Below the pieces are notes generated by a model. That model saw nothing but the letters and a program-made list of their open reading frames with translations, had not been told where the DNA came from and made no database searches. Source: CALFBG01 sp045110315 (GTDB lineage: Bacteria > Bacteroidota > Bacteroidia > Chitinophagales > Saprospiraceae). Taken from it: DNA of 64,000 nt. The stretch lies in contig JBGCFY010000046.1 in NCBI GenBank assembly GCA_045110315.1, positions 1 through 64,000 on the forward strand, in the 5' to 3' direction. A program made the translations under genes and the position numbers. Positions 27,563-37,365 of the stretch are shown here, one piece after another (position 1 is the first letter of the stretch; the number at the start of each line of letters is the position of its first letter).

Positions 27563-28408
27563 CTAAAGCGCTTCTTTTTCCACTAAATGATCCAATAAGT
27601 AATCCTCCATAGCTACTTCTCTTTGCTCTGATAAAGGATATACATTGGTGTCTGACAAACTATCGTGCCACCCCATCCAGGGTTGTGCTAAGAGCGATAC
27701 CGCTTCAAAAGGAATCATTCTCACTAAGCTTCGCTTGAGAATCTGCCCAAAGCTTGCTTTCCCACCATCCATCTGCGTGACATAATGCTTGGTAATCATT
27801 TTGCCAAAGGTCTGCTGAAAAATGCTCTCAGCAATCAAATAGTAGAAGAAGCGTGAAAAAAAATAAACGAGGTAGAATTCTGATAATATTCCAATTCCTA
27901 GTAAAAACTGATAAGACTCCCGTAATTGAAGCGCTAGTAACGTTAGCGCCAAACTATCTACAAAGTGATGACTTAAACGAATGCTTGCAGTGGCTTTTTT
28001 TTCAAATTGAACAGTCTTAAGTTGAGTACCGTATACCAGCACGGTCAAAATTAATTTGATCGTAGCTAAGATATTGAAAAAGAAAAACATAAAATTAGTC
28101 GTCAAGTCAAATCGAAGGTAAATCATAAGCGTAGCGGGAGCACTCAAGATAAATTCTATGGCAAAGAAAAAATAACAAAGCCTTAAATAAGTATTGTTAA
28201 TATCTTTGTCTTGAAGATATTTTACTAGACCAATTCCTCCTATAATCGTAAACCCATACCGAGAAATAGTTCCAATTAAAAATCCTAAATTATCGATAAA
28301 GTTACCCTCCAGTAACCGCTGTAAATTATCAATTGAGACTGGTAGATAATAGACCGCAATTATAATTTGGATACCTAAAAGGAGGACAAGAAATTTTTCT
28401 TTTATCAT
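27563..28408 (-). CDS. RDD-family membrane protein
   Basis: A 281-aa membrane protein. An N-terminal half of four hydrophobic segments precedes an RDD domain (about 140-270), recognisable by RLSHHFVDSLALTLLAL, FQQTFGKMITKHYVTQMDGG and RSLVRMIPFEAVSLL, then WHDSLSDTNVY. In this copy RLSHHFVDS stands where many members have R..D.. at the first helix. RDD proteins are suspected transporters or membrane stress factors; function not proven. It lies 36 bases downstream of mfd on the same strand. Confidence 0.8.
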   Translation of the reverse strand: MIKEKFLVLLLGIQIIIAVYYLPVSIDNLQRLLEGNFIDNLGFLIGTISRYGFTIIGGIGLVKYLQDKDINNTYLRLCYFFFAIEFILSAPATLMIYLRFDLTTNFMFFFFNILATIKLILTVLVYGTQLKTVQFEKKATASIRLSHHFVDSLALTLLALQLRESYQFLLGIGILSEFYLVYFFSRFFYYLIAESIFQQTFGKMITKHYVTQMDGGKASFGQILKRSLVRMIPFEAVSLLAQPWMGWHDSLSDTNVYPLSEQREVAMEDYLLDHLVEKEAL

Positions 28409-28444
28409 AGTGAATCTAGCAGCTCGCTATCAAGAGCGTTAATT

Positions 28445-31400
28445 TTAGGCATTACCCATTGCGGCATCTACATTTTTAATTAATAAATTTAAAATATTAT
28501 GTACTTCTCTTAAGTTTTTAACTTCGTCTCGAATTAAAATAAAATGTCGCACAGATTTTTTAAACGTAAGTTTATGGCGGGGTCCTTTTTTGGCAACAAA
28601 TTGCAGTAAATGATTGAATAGTGCCGTTTCAAAAAACGGCGATTGTGGATTAGAAATAAAGTAGCAGCGCATTTTTTTGTTCTTTAGCGTAAGCCGTTCA
28701 AAGCCCAATTGTTTACAAAGCCACCGCAATCGTAAGCCATTAAATAATTCCTTAACCGCTCTAGGAACTTTTCCAAAACGATCTTCTAATTTTTTGGCGA
28801 AAGCTTCAACGGCTTCGTCTGTTTTGAGTTGATCTAATTCCGTATAAAGATTCAAACGTTCTTGTACGTTCGTCACGTAATCGTCTGGAATCAACATTTC
28901 GATATCCGTTTCAATTTGAACGTCACGTACATATTCTCTTTTCTTTTCTAAATCTTCTTTAAACAGATCTTTGAATTGATTTTCTTTTAATTCCTGAATC
29001 GCTTCTTCTAATATTTTTTGGTAAGTTTCATAACCAATATCGGAGATAAAACCACTTTGTTCTCCCCCCAATAAATTTCCAGCTCCTCGAATATCTAAAT
29101 CTCGCATGGCGATATTGAAACCACTTCCCAAGTCAGAAAATTCTTCCAAGGTTTTGAGTCGCTTTCGAGCATCAGAAGTCAAAACGGATAACGGTGGGCT
29201 AAACAAATAGCAATATGCTTTCCGATTAGATCGACCTACTCTACCCCGTAACTGGTGCAAATCACTCATTCCAAATTGATGAGCATTATTGATCATAATC
29301 GTATTGGCATTGGAAATATCCAAGCCCGTTTCAATGATATTTGTACAAACTAGTACATCAAATTTCTTATTGATAAAGTCAAGCAGTGTTTTTTCCAATC
29401 CTTTCGCCTCCATTTGACCGTGTGCCATTCTAATATCTACATCTGGACACATCCGCGTAATCATTGCCGCCATATCCGGTAGCGTTTTTACCCGATTGTG
29501 AACAAAGAAAACTTGCCCGCCCCGATTGACTTCGTAGTAAATCGCATCTTTGACCAATTCGTCACTAAAAATTCTGGGTTCCGTATGGATCGGTTGTCGA
29601 TTCGGAGGTGGTGTACGAATGACGGATAAGTCGCGCGCGGCCATTAAAGAAAACTGCATCGTCCTTGGAATTGGGGTTGCCGTTAGAGTCAGTGTATCCA
29701 CGTTGACTTGCAAGTTTCTCAACTTCTCTTTTGCTGCAACACCAAATTTTTGTTCTTCATCAATCACGAGCAAACCTAAATCCTTAAAACCAACTGCCTT
29801 GTTAAGTAAACCGTGTGTACCAATTACGATATCAATTTTCCCGGCTTTCAAATTGGCAAAAATCTCCTTTTTTTCTTTTGTCGTGCGAAAGCGATTGATA
29901 TAATCTACCGTTACACCGAATTCATGTAATCGCTCCTGAAAAGTTTTGTAATGTTGTAAAGCCAAGATTGTGGTTGGCACAAGAATCGCAACTTGTTTTC
30001 CTCCCACTACCGCTTTAAAAGCACCTCGCATCGCCACTTCCGTTTTTCCAAAACCAACATCGCCACAAATAAGTCGATCCATTGGATAAGGCTTCTGCAT
30101 ATCCTCTTTGACCTCGTTGGTAGCTTTGAATTGATCTGGTGTATCTTCGTAGATAAAAGAAGCCTCTAATTCATTTTGTAAATAACCATCGGGAGGAAAA
30201 GCGTGTCCTTTCGACGCTTTACGCTTGGCGTATAGCTTGATTAATTCTTTAGCGATATCTTTAACTTTGCGCTTGGTTTTGCGCTTGATGGCTGCCCATG
30301 CATCCGAGCCCAGCTTATTCAGTTTGGGAGCCGTTCCTTCTTTCCCTACGTATTTGGTAATCTTATGTAGTGAATTGATACTTACGTAAAGAATATCATT
30401 ATTTTTATAAAAAATCCGTACTGATTCCTGTACGTGACCGTTGATATTAATTTTTTCTAGGCCAGAATATCGTCCAACGCCATGGTCAATGTGTGAGATA
30501 AAGTCTCCTGGATGCAACTCCCGTAACAAACGTAAATTCAGGGCTTGATCTTTTGTAAAACCTCGCCGAAGCTTATATTTATGAAATCGATCAAAAATCT
30601 GATGATCAGTGTAACACGCAACTTTTAAATTGGTGTCAATAAAACCTTCATTGATCGCTTTATTAATTGGATGCAACTGTACCTTAGCCTCTAAATCCTC
30701 AAAAATAGCGTAGAATCGTTCTATCTGTCGAGGATTTTCTGTAAACAAATAATTCTCGATACCTTTCTCCGTATTACTTTGCAATTCTTCAATCAGGATT
30801 TTAAAATTGCGATTAAAACTAGTTTGAGCTTTGGTAGTGTATGTTATTTTTTGATCTGCTTTCAAGTTCGCCAGCCCACCATCTTTTCCTAATAAAATTA
30901 AAGAGAAGTCTTGAATATCATCTACTACGTGATGTGGTAAAATAAAAGCTCTTTCTTTGAATAAAACGGCTAGTTCACTTTCATCCAAAACGGAAATTGA
31001 CGACGCAAATTCTTCTGCTTTTTCAAAACAAATTTGCAATTTATCCAAGACCATTTGAAAGTCTTTTACCCAAATGATAGTTTCTGGTGGTAAGACTTGT
31101 AACAAAGATACTTTTTGATCACGAGAAAACTTTGTATTGATGTTCGGTACGATTGTTACTTTAGCAATTTTTAACCGCGACAATTGTGTCGTTGGATCAA
31201 ACGTTCGAATACTTTCTACTTCTTCGTCAAACAACTCAATTCGGTAAGGCCATTCATTACCATAAGAAAAAATATCAATAATACCACCTCGAATAGAAAA
31301 CTGTCCTGGTTCGTAGACAAATTCTACTCGCTCAAAACCATATTCGGCTAGGATTTCGATCAGTGCCGTTACATCTACTTTTTCATCTTTAGTAATATTG

Positions 31401-31837
31401 ATACGACTTTTTTCTAGTACCGCTGGTGCGACTACTTTTTCGAATAAAGCCTCTGGGTAACTTACCACGATCTCACCAATGACCATTTCACTAGTGATTT
31501 TATTAATCGTTTCGGTACGTTGCAAGACATTATTATTATTCAGCTCTGCAAACAACATTGGTCGCTTGAAAGAATCTGGAAAAAAATGAATTGTTTTTTT
31601 ATTAAATAAATTGGCGAGGGTATTTTGAAGATAAGCCGCTTCCTCTTTATCATTTGCGACGAGTAGATGGTGTCGAGGTTGAGAGAGATACGTTCCAGCG
31701 AGCACAAAGGATTCCTGTGCTCCAATTAATCCTTCTACTTGAAGTCTTATCGGAGTTTCTGATTCGAGTAATTGTATGATCTGTTGGGTTCTTGAATCAT
31801 CTCGATAAAGCCCCAATAAGCGCTGTAAGTTTTCCAC
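28445..31837 (-). CDS. mfd: Transcription-repair coupling factor
   Basis: A 1130-aa ATP-driven translocase that removes RNA polymerase stalled at DNA lesions and recruits UvrA. Domain order is canonical: UvrB-like N-terminal region, RNAP-binding CarD-like domain (about 450-520, with PGDFISHIDHGVGRYSGL), helicase lobes with Walker A GDVGFGKTE and the DEEQKFG box, TRG motif (about 880-960), and C-terminal domain. The start is GTG. No defects seen. RDD gene follows. Confidence 0.97.
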   Translation of the reverse strand: MENLQRLLGLYRDDSRTQQIIQLLESETPIRLQVEGLIGAQESFVLAGTYLSQPRHHLLVANDKEEAAYLQNTLANLFNKKTIHFFPDSFKRPMLFAELNNNNVLQRTETINKITSEMVIGEIVVSYPEALFEKVVAPAVLEKSRINITKDEKVDVTALIEILAEYGFERVEFVYEPGQFSIRGGIIDIFSYGNEWPYRIELFDEEVESIRTFDPTTQLSRLKIAKVTIVPNINTKFSRDQKVSLLQVLPPETIIWVKDFQMVLDKLQICFEKAEEFASSISVLDESELAVLFKERAFILPHHVVDDIQDFSLILLGKDGGLANLKADQKITYTTKAQTSFNRNFKILIEELQSNTEKGIENYLFTENPRQIERFYAIFEDLEAKVQLHPINKAINEGFIDTNLKVACYTDHQIFDRFHKYKLRRGFTKDQALNLRLLRELHPGDFISHIDHGVGRYSGLEKININGHVQESVRIFYKNNDILYVSINSLHKITKYVGKEGTAPKLNKLGSDAWAAIKRKTKRKVKDIAKELIKLYAKRKASKGHAFPPDGYLQNELEASFIYEDTPDQFKATNEVKEDMQKPYPMDRLICGDVGFGKTEVAMRGAFKAVVGGKQVAILVPTTILALQHYKTFQERLHEFGVTVDYINRFRTTKEKKEIFANLKAGKIDIVIGTHGLLNKAVGFKDLGLLVIDEEQKFGVAAKEKLRNLQVNVDTLTLTATPIPRTMQFSLMAARDLSVIRTPPPNRQPIHTEPRIFSDELVKDAIYYEVNRGGQVFFVHNRVKTLPDMAAMITRMCPDVDIRMAHGQMEAKGLEKTLLDFINKKFDVLVCTNIIETGLDISNANTIMINNAHQFGMSDLHQLRGRVGRSNRKAYCYLFSPPLSVLTSDARKRLKTLEEFSDLGSGFNIAMRDLDIRGAGNLLGGEQSGFISDIGYETYQKILEEAIQELKENQFKDLFKEDLEKKREYVRDVQIETDIEMLIPDDYVTNVQERLNLYTELDQLKTDEAVEAFAKKLEDRFGKVPRAVKELFNGLRLRWLCKQLGFERLTLKNKKMRCYFISNPQSPFFETALFNHLLQFVAKKGPRHKLTFKKSVRHFILIRDEVKNLREVHNILNLLIKNVDAAMGNA

Positions 31838-31983
31838 AAGGTAAATATACGATAGAATTTAGGAAATATTGATACTGCCTACGTGGAAGTTTTTTTTCCG
31901 ACGTAATACATCGTCTATTGCTAAACAGGAAAGTGTAGTGATTGTTCTCTTATAGAATTGATAAAGTTAGCGGTAAAATTTGT

Positions 31984-33108
31984 TTATCCCTCCTGTGCGA
32001 CGCTACTTTCCCTCTTCTTCAAACCTAAACGATTTTGCCAATACAACTCCCCTGACCATCTTTTTTCCTGATCATAGTGTACATACAATTTTTGTAAGTA
32101 AGCTTGAAACGCACGTTCCATTAGATAATGATAAACAGACAAGGCTTCTTGATCTCCGCGCATCGTTGCGGCCAAGGCGTGCGCGCCGTAATACCCTGAC
32201 GCTAAACCCGAGGTAATTCCGTAGGAAGAAATAGGATCGTAGGCATAAGCGGCATCACCAACGGCTATCCAACGATGCCCATAAGGTTTATTCAAACGAC
32301 TCGTCCCCGCAGGCATTAACCTAATCGCTGCCTGATCAAAAGTTGAATCTTTTACCAAATTGGTCATCAATGGACTAGCCTTGAGCTGTCTTTTCAAAAA
32401 ACTAATTTGGTTTGCCTTTCGGGGTAATAATTCCTTTAAGGTAAAAAACATCAACGACAATTTTTGCTTTCCCATTGGTGCAGCGTACCACCAACCTCGC
32501 TTCGTTGCCTCAATGTAAATTTGCTGTGCTACCAGAGTAGATAATTGTACTTGCATCGTTAAGCCAAACTGTTGATCTAGGTGATTGGTTTCGATACCTA
32601 AATGCCGACACAAGGAAGCTTTTCTTCCCGTTGCATCAACAAGGTAGTCTGCGTACAAGTTTTGAGTCGTTTGACCATTATTAATTTCTAATACAAATCC
32701 ATCTCCTTTTCGCGATATGCCCCGACAGCGATACGCTTCGTAAAATGTTCCTAGTCCCGTTTTTGCTAAATTTCGCAGTTGCCCTTCAAAATGCTTTCGA
32801 TCTAAAAGATAACCGTGTTGATGGAGTGTTTTCATAAATTCTTCCTGCACGAGCTCTTCACTTCCCCAGCAACTTTTATTGCCATAATATTGATGATGTT
32901 CTTTGGCTAGCATCAAGTTTTCAAGACCAAGTTGTCGCAACAAAGGTCTGGCGTTAGGTGGAATTGCTTCCCCTGGTTTTTGTATAGGAGTAGCTTGTGC
33001 TTCGATTAAAGCGTAGGAAACCCCTCTCGCAGAAAGCGTTAAAGCGGTGGCTAAGCCTGCTGGCCCGCCACCTACAATAATTACTGGATAATGTTGATTA
33101 TCTTTCAT
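31984..33108 (-). CDS. LodB-type FAD-dependent oxidoreductase
   Basis: A 374-aa flavoprotein of the geranylgeranyl-reductase/halogenase-like class. FAD motif GGGPAGLATAL (residues 13-23), followed by PIQKPGEAIPP and the second FAD motif WIAVGDAAYAYDP near residue 275. Family members called LodB are needed to build the cysteine tryptophylquinone (CTQ) cofactor in a partner oxidase, probably by hydroxylating the Trp. The partner LodA-like gene overlaps its start by 11 bases, so the two are translationally coupled. Assignment rests on this pairing. Confidence 0.88.
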   Translation of the reverse strand: MKDNQHYPVIIVGGGPAGLATALTLSARGVSYALIEAQATPIQKPGEAIPPNARPLLRQLGLENLMLAKEHHQYYGNKSCWGSEELVQEEFMKTLHQHGYLLDRKHFEGQLRNLAKTGLGTFYEAYRCRGISRKGDGFVLEINNGQTTQNLYADYLVDATGRKASLCRHLGIETNHLDQQFGLTMQVQLSTLVAQQIYIEATKRGWWYAAPMGKQKLSLMFFTLKELLPRKANQISFLKRQLKASPLMTNLVKDSTFDQAAIRLMPAGTSRLNKPYGHRWIAVGDAAYAYDPISSYGITSGLASGYYGAHALAATMRGDQEALSVYHYLMERAFQAYLQKLYVHYDQEKRWSGELYWQNRLGLKKRESSVAQEG

Positions 33109-35002
33109 CCCGTCGAAAAGTTCTGCGTTCTCTTGTTCTGCTTGGCGTAGCTGCTTTTAATACGAAACCATGCTCTTTCTTTAAAGTCAGTGTAACATTT
33201 TCTGCGTAGAGTACTTGTGCAAAAGTAGCGTCTGTGCTGCTGTAATGTCTTCCGGTTTCTTTCCATACTTTCGTTGGTAAAAATCCATTCTCATTATTTT
33301 CGGGTTCCTGTTCTATTGGTGCTACGATGCCTAGTTCGTGCCATTCTGCCACCATCAAATTAATTTTTTTGGTGTAGTTACTACCGAAGTCTCGTAACCA
33401 ATCTTGTCGGTAATCAAAATGCTTTAAGCGTTGTGCAATATTGACACTGCCATCTTCCATTCGTTGGTAACTTTGTTCACTAAGTACTTGATTGGGAACA
33501 CGAGCCGCCCAGAAAGAAGGCAAAGGAAGATAAGTTGTAGTATCATAACCAGAGAGGCAGCTAGCCTCATCTGTTTGCCAAGGTACGCCTAACCAACGCG
33601 TCAAAGCACCAGGACCACTTTTACTCAACGGACCATCAGGACCGAGGGCAATGGAGGGAGACAGTAAAGGACCAAAATCGAGTTGGGTTGCTTCTCCTTC
33701 TTCGACTACTTTGAGTCGATAAGGTCGTTCCCACATTTCTTTTACCCGCATCGGCCAAGTCAACTCGATACCCGGATGAAAAGGACCACCTAGGCATTCT
33801 TCTAGAGGCGCTTGATTCAAGGCATTCAATTGCTGAGCGGGAGTCATTTCTGCAAAAGGCACGGGAGCAACTCTTTCCCCCGTAACAAAACCTCCAGAGG
33901 CCCATTTTTGTAAATGAACATATTGTGTACGGGTAATCGGTAAATCTACTAAAGCTATTTTTTCGTACTCACCAAAACCATCTCCGTAGAAAGGAGGAAT
34001 CTTAGCAGGTGTGTATGCTTTGGAATCTGGATTTCTAAACCACTCAAAAACACGCCGGCGCGCTTCGAGATCTTTATTGGCAGGACTGGATAATTGCCTT
34101 AGCAAATCAGGATCATTAAAATCGGAAGGCGAATTTTTACCAAATAAAACAAAGAAACCTTGGTTTACCCACTGCGTATCCGTCATGCGTTGAAGAATCG
34201 GATAAATATCCCTCCAGAATTCTAATCCATGCGCCGTAGGATCAGGGTAGTTAAATTCCCGAATAAAAAGATCCTGTACGACATCATTCATCGTTACGAC
34301 CCCAAATAAACCCGGTCCAAAATCTGGCGGTGTTACGGCGACCATCGCGGGCGTTGCTTCTAATTCCTTACCATTAATTTTGACTTTTGCCCGAATGACA
34401 CCATCCGAAGTATCATCGTGCCAGCCGTCATTATTTGCAAAAGTCACCGCAGGTTTATTATCCAAAGAAGCGGAATGACCATCGCCTCCAAAAAACAGAA
34501 GGCGACCTGCCTCGTCAGTACGAACCGAGCCCAACTTAACAGGAATATCGTAAAAGCTACCTTCCAAATCATACGTCTTTCCCTGTACCGCTTTGCCAGA
34601 AATGGTAACCGATCCCGGATCAATAACTAAATTTTCACGATCTGCACCAGAAACATTGTTATTTCTTGGTGGAGCAGGAATACTATAACCAGGGAGATCC
34701 AAGGCATTTTGAAAAGTGTACCATGCAGCTTTTACATTGGCTACGTGTACGCGCCATTCGATGGAAACCGTTTGACTAGCCGTAAGTTCTCCGAGTACTT
34801 TACCTTGGGCATTAAAAGCGTAAACTCGAAAGCGAGCAACTTGCTTCTTAACACGACCGGCTGCATCTTTAAAACCACCGGGAGGATTCGGTGCTACACC
34901 AGGAACGTCCGAAGCGTAGAAATATTCCTCCGAGTTACCGACTCGGGAAATACCAATAGGAGGATAGATCGCAACACTGGCGATTTCATTCTCATTCATC
35001 AT
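33098..35002 (-). CDS. LodA/GoxA-family CTQ-dependent amino-acid oxidase
   Basis: A 634-aa quinoprotein oxidase related to L-lysine 6-oxidase (LodA) and glycine oxidase (GoxA), which release ammonia and hydrogen peroxide; several are antimicrobial or biofilm-dispersal proteins. Opening VAIYPPIGISRVGNS is characteristic. The cofactor Cys is Cys482 in TDEASC with Asp478 four residues before, matching LodA Asp512/Cys516. The crosslinked Trp is most likely Trp554 in AEWHELGIV (72 residues on; LodA has 65); Trp498 is less likely by spacing. No signal peptide is seen, as in LodA. The amino-acid substrate cannot be read from sequence. Confidence 0.85.
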   Translation of the reverse strand: MMNENEIASVAIYPPIGISRVGNSEEYFYASDVPGVAPNPPGGFKDAAGRVKKQVARFRVYAFNAQGKVLGELTASQTVSIEWRVHVANVKAAWYTFQNALDLPGYSIPAPPRNNNVSGADRENLVIDPGSVTISGKAVQGKTYDLEGSFYDIPVKLGSVRTDEAGRLLFFGGDGHSASLDNKPAVTFANNDGWHDDTSDGVIRAKVKINGKELEATPAMVAVTPPDFGPGLFGVVTMNDVVQDLFIREFNYPDPTAHGLEFWRDIYPILQRMTDTQWVNQGFFVLFGKNSPSDFNDPDLLRQLSSPANKDLEARRRVFEWFRNPDSKAYTPAKIPPFYGDGFGEYEKIALVDLPITRTQYVHLQKWASGGFVTGERVAPVPFAEMTPAQQLNALNQAPLEECLGGPFHPGIELTWPMRVKEMWERPYRLKVVEEGEATQLDFGPLLSPSIALGPDGPLSKSGPGALTRWLGVPWQTDEASCLSGYDTTTYLPLPSFWAARVPNQVLSEQSYQRMEDGSVNIAQRLKHFDYRQDWLRDFGSNYTKKINLMVAEWHELGIVAPIEQEPENNENGFLPTKVWKETGRHYSSTDATFAQVLYAENVTLTLKKEHGFVLKAATPSRTRERRTFRRDER

Positions 35003-35166
35003 TTTGTTTTTTTGAGGTTATTAAAACAACTACAAACAGTATATCAACACCCTTACTTTGTGCTAACACACTGCCATCAATGTAATTTACATATTTAAAA
35101 TTAATAATATGTATGAAATGAGATTATTCTGTTATAAAAAATAAAGAGAAAAAGTGCTGATGGATA

Positions 35167-35712
35167 TTATAGCTCAGGTGCTACAGGAAAGAAATAACCT
35201 AAGCTGATCACGCCCCAAAATAAAAGTCCAATTAGGATAAAGATAAGCTGTGGTACGTTAAACTCATTCGTTACCTTCACTTGAGAAAAATTATCGTGCT
35301 CAATGATATCGTTAAAAGCACCTAATGGCTTTAGATAAGGCAAAAAAGATACGAAAGAAACCAGCCACCACGGATCGGGTAACCAACCGAATAGCTCAAG
35401 AAAAAGAATTAAAATGAATGTTTTCACACTAGAAAAGCTCGGAGTATACGCCAACTTTTTGGCATTGATCTGAATTTTTTCAAGTAATGCGTGCAGATAA
35501 AAAATATAAATGATAGCCCGAAAAGCTGGATTAATATCGAGTTGATCTCTCCGCTGAAAAAAGCACCAAGCTTTGTAAGTCCACCAAGTACTGTACAGAC
35601 CAAAACTCAATACATCAAGAAAAATAAACTTTGTTGGAGACAGCAACTCGATTTCTATCCGTTCTTGTCCCGGTTCTTTAAAATTTTGGTCTAGAATATC
35701 ATTTGCTTCCAT
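35167..35712 (-). CDS. DUF4234-like membrane protein
   Basis: A 181-aa protein with about four hydrophobic segments. The segment SPTKFIFLDVLSFGLYSTWW matches the DUF4234 hallmark (FxxL...FGLYxxWW). Function unknown. It starts eight bases after the murA stop, so it is co-transcribed with that cell-wall gene, but a functional tie is unproven. Confidence 0.7.
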   Translation of the reverse strand: MEANDILDQNFKEPGQERIEIELLSPTKFIFLDVLSFGLYSTWWTYKAWCFFQRRDQLDINPAFRAIIYIFYLHALLEKIQINAKKLAYTPSFSSVKTFILILFLELFGWLPDPWWLVSFVSFLPYLKPLGAFNDIIEHDNFSQVKVTNEFNVPQLIFILIGLLFWGVISLGYFFPVAPEL

Positions 35713-35720
35713 TTGTTCAC

Positions 35721-37037
35721 TTAAGAAGCACTCACCCGTTTGATATTTGCCCCCAAAGCATTGAGGCGTTGCTCGATATCTTGGTATCCACGATCTATTT
35801 GATTAATGTTATCAATTACACTTTTTCCATTTGCCGATAAGGCAGCAATTAATAGCGCTACTCCTGCTCTAATATCAGGAGAGGTCATTTGTATACCTCG
35901 CAATTGTTGCTTCCGATTGAGACCAATTACGGTAGCTCGGTGCGGATCACACAGAATAATTTGTGCGCCCATATCAATCAATTTATCCACGAAGAATAAA
36001 CGACTTTCAAACATTTTTTGGTGAATCAGAACACTACCTTTTGCCTGAATCGCCATTACTAGAATGATACTCATCAAATCTGGTGTAAACCCTGGCCAAG
36101 GTGCATCGTAAATGGTCATAATAGAACCATCAATAAAACTTTGGATTTCGTATTCTTCTTGGCGAGGCACGTAAATATCGTCGTTGCGAATTTCTAATTG
36201 CACCCCCATCCGCTTAAAAACGGAGAGAATATTTCCCAACTCTTTGACTTTCGCATTTTTGATTGTGATTTCAGATTGCGTCATTGCTGCCAAACCGATG
36301 AAACTTCCAATTTCAATCATATCGGGAAGGATTTCATGAGTCGTACCTTGCATACTTTCTACGCCGTGGATCGTCAACAAGTTTGAACCAATTCCTTCTA
36401 TCTTGGCGCCCATTCGATTAAGCATTTTACATAATTGCTGTACGTAAGGCTCACAAGCGGCGTTATAAACACTCGTTTTTCCAGCAGCCATAACTGCAGC
36501 CATAACAACGTTGGCCGTTCCCGTTACCGAGATTTCGTCCATCAACATATCACAACCTTGCAACTTCGGAGAAGCAACGTAATAGCGGCGATCTACTTCA
36601 TCGTAATCAAAGCTAGCCCCTAATTTTTGAAAGCCAATAAAGTGTGTGTCTAATCTCCGTCGACCGATCTTATCTCCTCCGGGCGTTGGTAAATAAGCTT
36701 TCCCAAAACGCGTCAGGATTGGTCCAATCAACATTACCGATCCTCTAATACTACGCGCTTTTTGCTGAAAATCTGTTGAACCGTAATAGTCCAAATCAAT
36801 TTCATCCGCCTGAAAAGTATAGCTATTTCGACTCAGTCGATTAACTTTTACTCCAAAGCCAGCCAATAATTCGAGTAGTCGATTGACGTCCCGAATATCT
36901 GGAATATTATCAATCTGCACTAGATCGTCCGTTAATAAAACGGCACATAATACCTGTAATGCCTCGTTTTTGGCACCTTGTGGTGTAATTTCTCCTTTTA
37001 ATTGTACTCCACCAATTACTTCAAAAGACTCGCTCAT
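35721..37037 (-). CDS. murA: UDP-N-acetylglucosamine 1-carboxyvinyltransferase (Asp-type MurA)
   Basis: The 438-aa first committed enzyme of peptidoglycan synthesis, adding enolpyruvate to UDP-GlcNAc. Lys23 and Asn24 in GAKNEAL are the substrate-binding pair. The catalytic loop reads TPGGDKIGRRRLDTHF, with Asp122 where E. coli MurA has Cys115 (PGGCTIG). Asp in this place keeps activity but prevents alkylation by fosfomycin; it is known in mycobacteria, chlamydiae and other groups. Followed by DUF4234 in one operon, with a candidate promoter at 37158. Confidence 0.95.
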   Translation of the reverse strand: MSESFEVIGGVQLKGEITPQGAKNEALQVLCAVLLTDDLVQIDNIPDIRDVNRLLELLAGFGVKVNRLSRNSYTFQADEIDLDYYGSTDFQQKARSIRGSVMLIGPILTRFGKAYLPTPGGDKIGRRRLDTHFIGFQKLGASFDYDEVDRRYYVASPKLQGCDMLMDEISVTGTANVVMAAVMAAGKTSVYNAACEPYVQQLCKMLNRMGAKIEGIGSNLLTIHGVESMQGTTHEILPDMIEIGSFIGLAAMTQSEITIKNAKVKELGNILSVFKRMGVQLEIRNDDIYVPRQEEYEIQSFIDGSIMTIYDAPWPGFTPDLMSIILVMAIQAKGSVLIHQKMFESRLFFVDKLIDMGAQIILCDPHRATVIGLNRKQQLRGIQMTSPDIRAGVALLIAALSANGKSVIDNINQIDRGYQDIEQRLNALGANIKRVSAS

Positions 37038-37157
37038 AAAATTTAGGTTCTTATTTTTTTGTAAAAATGGTCGTTTTATTTGGCTTCAGCCTGAAATGGA
37101 CTGCTATAATTCTAGGGTAATTCAGTCTAAATATTTCAGGTACTTACAACTCCTCCG

Positions 37158-37165
37158 CAAAGGTA
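37158..37165 (-). promoter_or_regulatory. Candidate -7 box TAccTTTG of the murA operon
   Basis: Minus-strand TACCTTTG matches the consensus, giving a leader of about 115 bases before murA. The -33 region holds only a T-run. Confidence 0.4.
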
Positions 37166-37301
37166 ATTATTTTAACAGCTGGAAAAAAAGAACGGTTAAT
37201 TTTCTTGAATTTAGGCATTGTTTAAAAACAATTTTCAAACCCTAAAATATGCCCGAGTTGATCTTTTCCTGCCAATCTTCCTAAAAAAAATACGCCAAGT
37301 G

Positions 37302-37344
37302 GTTGCATTTAAGGATATTTGCCATTAACTTTGAATTTCAAAGT
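37302..37344 (+). promoter_or_regulatory. Promoter with overlapping 17-bp palindromic operator, site 1
   Basis: GTTG at 37302-37305, a 20-base spacer and TAacTTTG at 37326-37333 form a clear promoter. The -7 box overlaps ACTTTGAATTTCAAAGT (37328-37344), a perfect 8-bp-arm palindrome. The same palindrome recurs at 38392-38408. A repressor bound here would block the polymerase; the winged-helix gene at 38077 is the obvious candidate. Confidence 0.65.
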
Positions 37345-37365
37345 ACTTTTTAAAAATTGACAATA

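Noticed and set aside
27365..27586. A 73-codon plus-strand frame between PorQ and the RDD gene
   Set aside because: Non-ATG start, overlaps the end of the RDD gene in antisense, no family resemblance.
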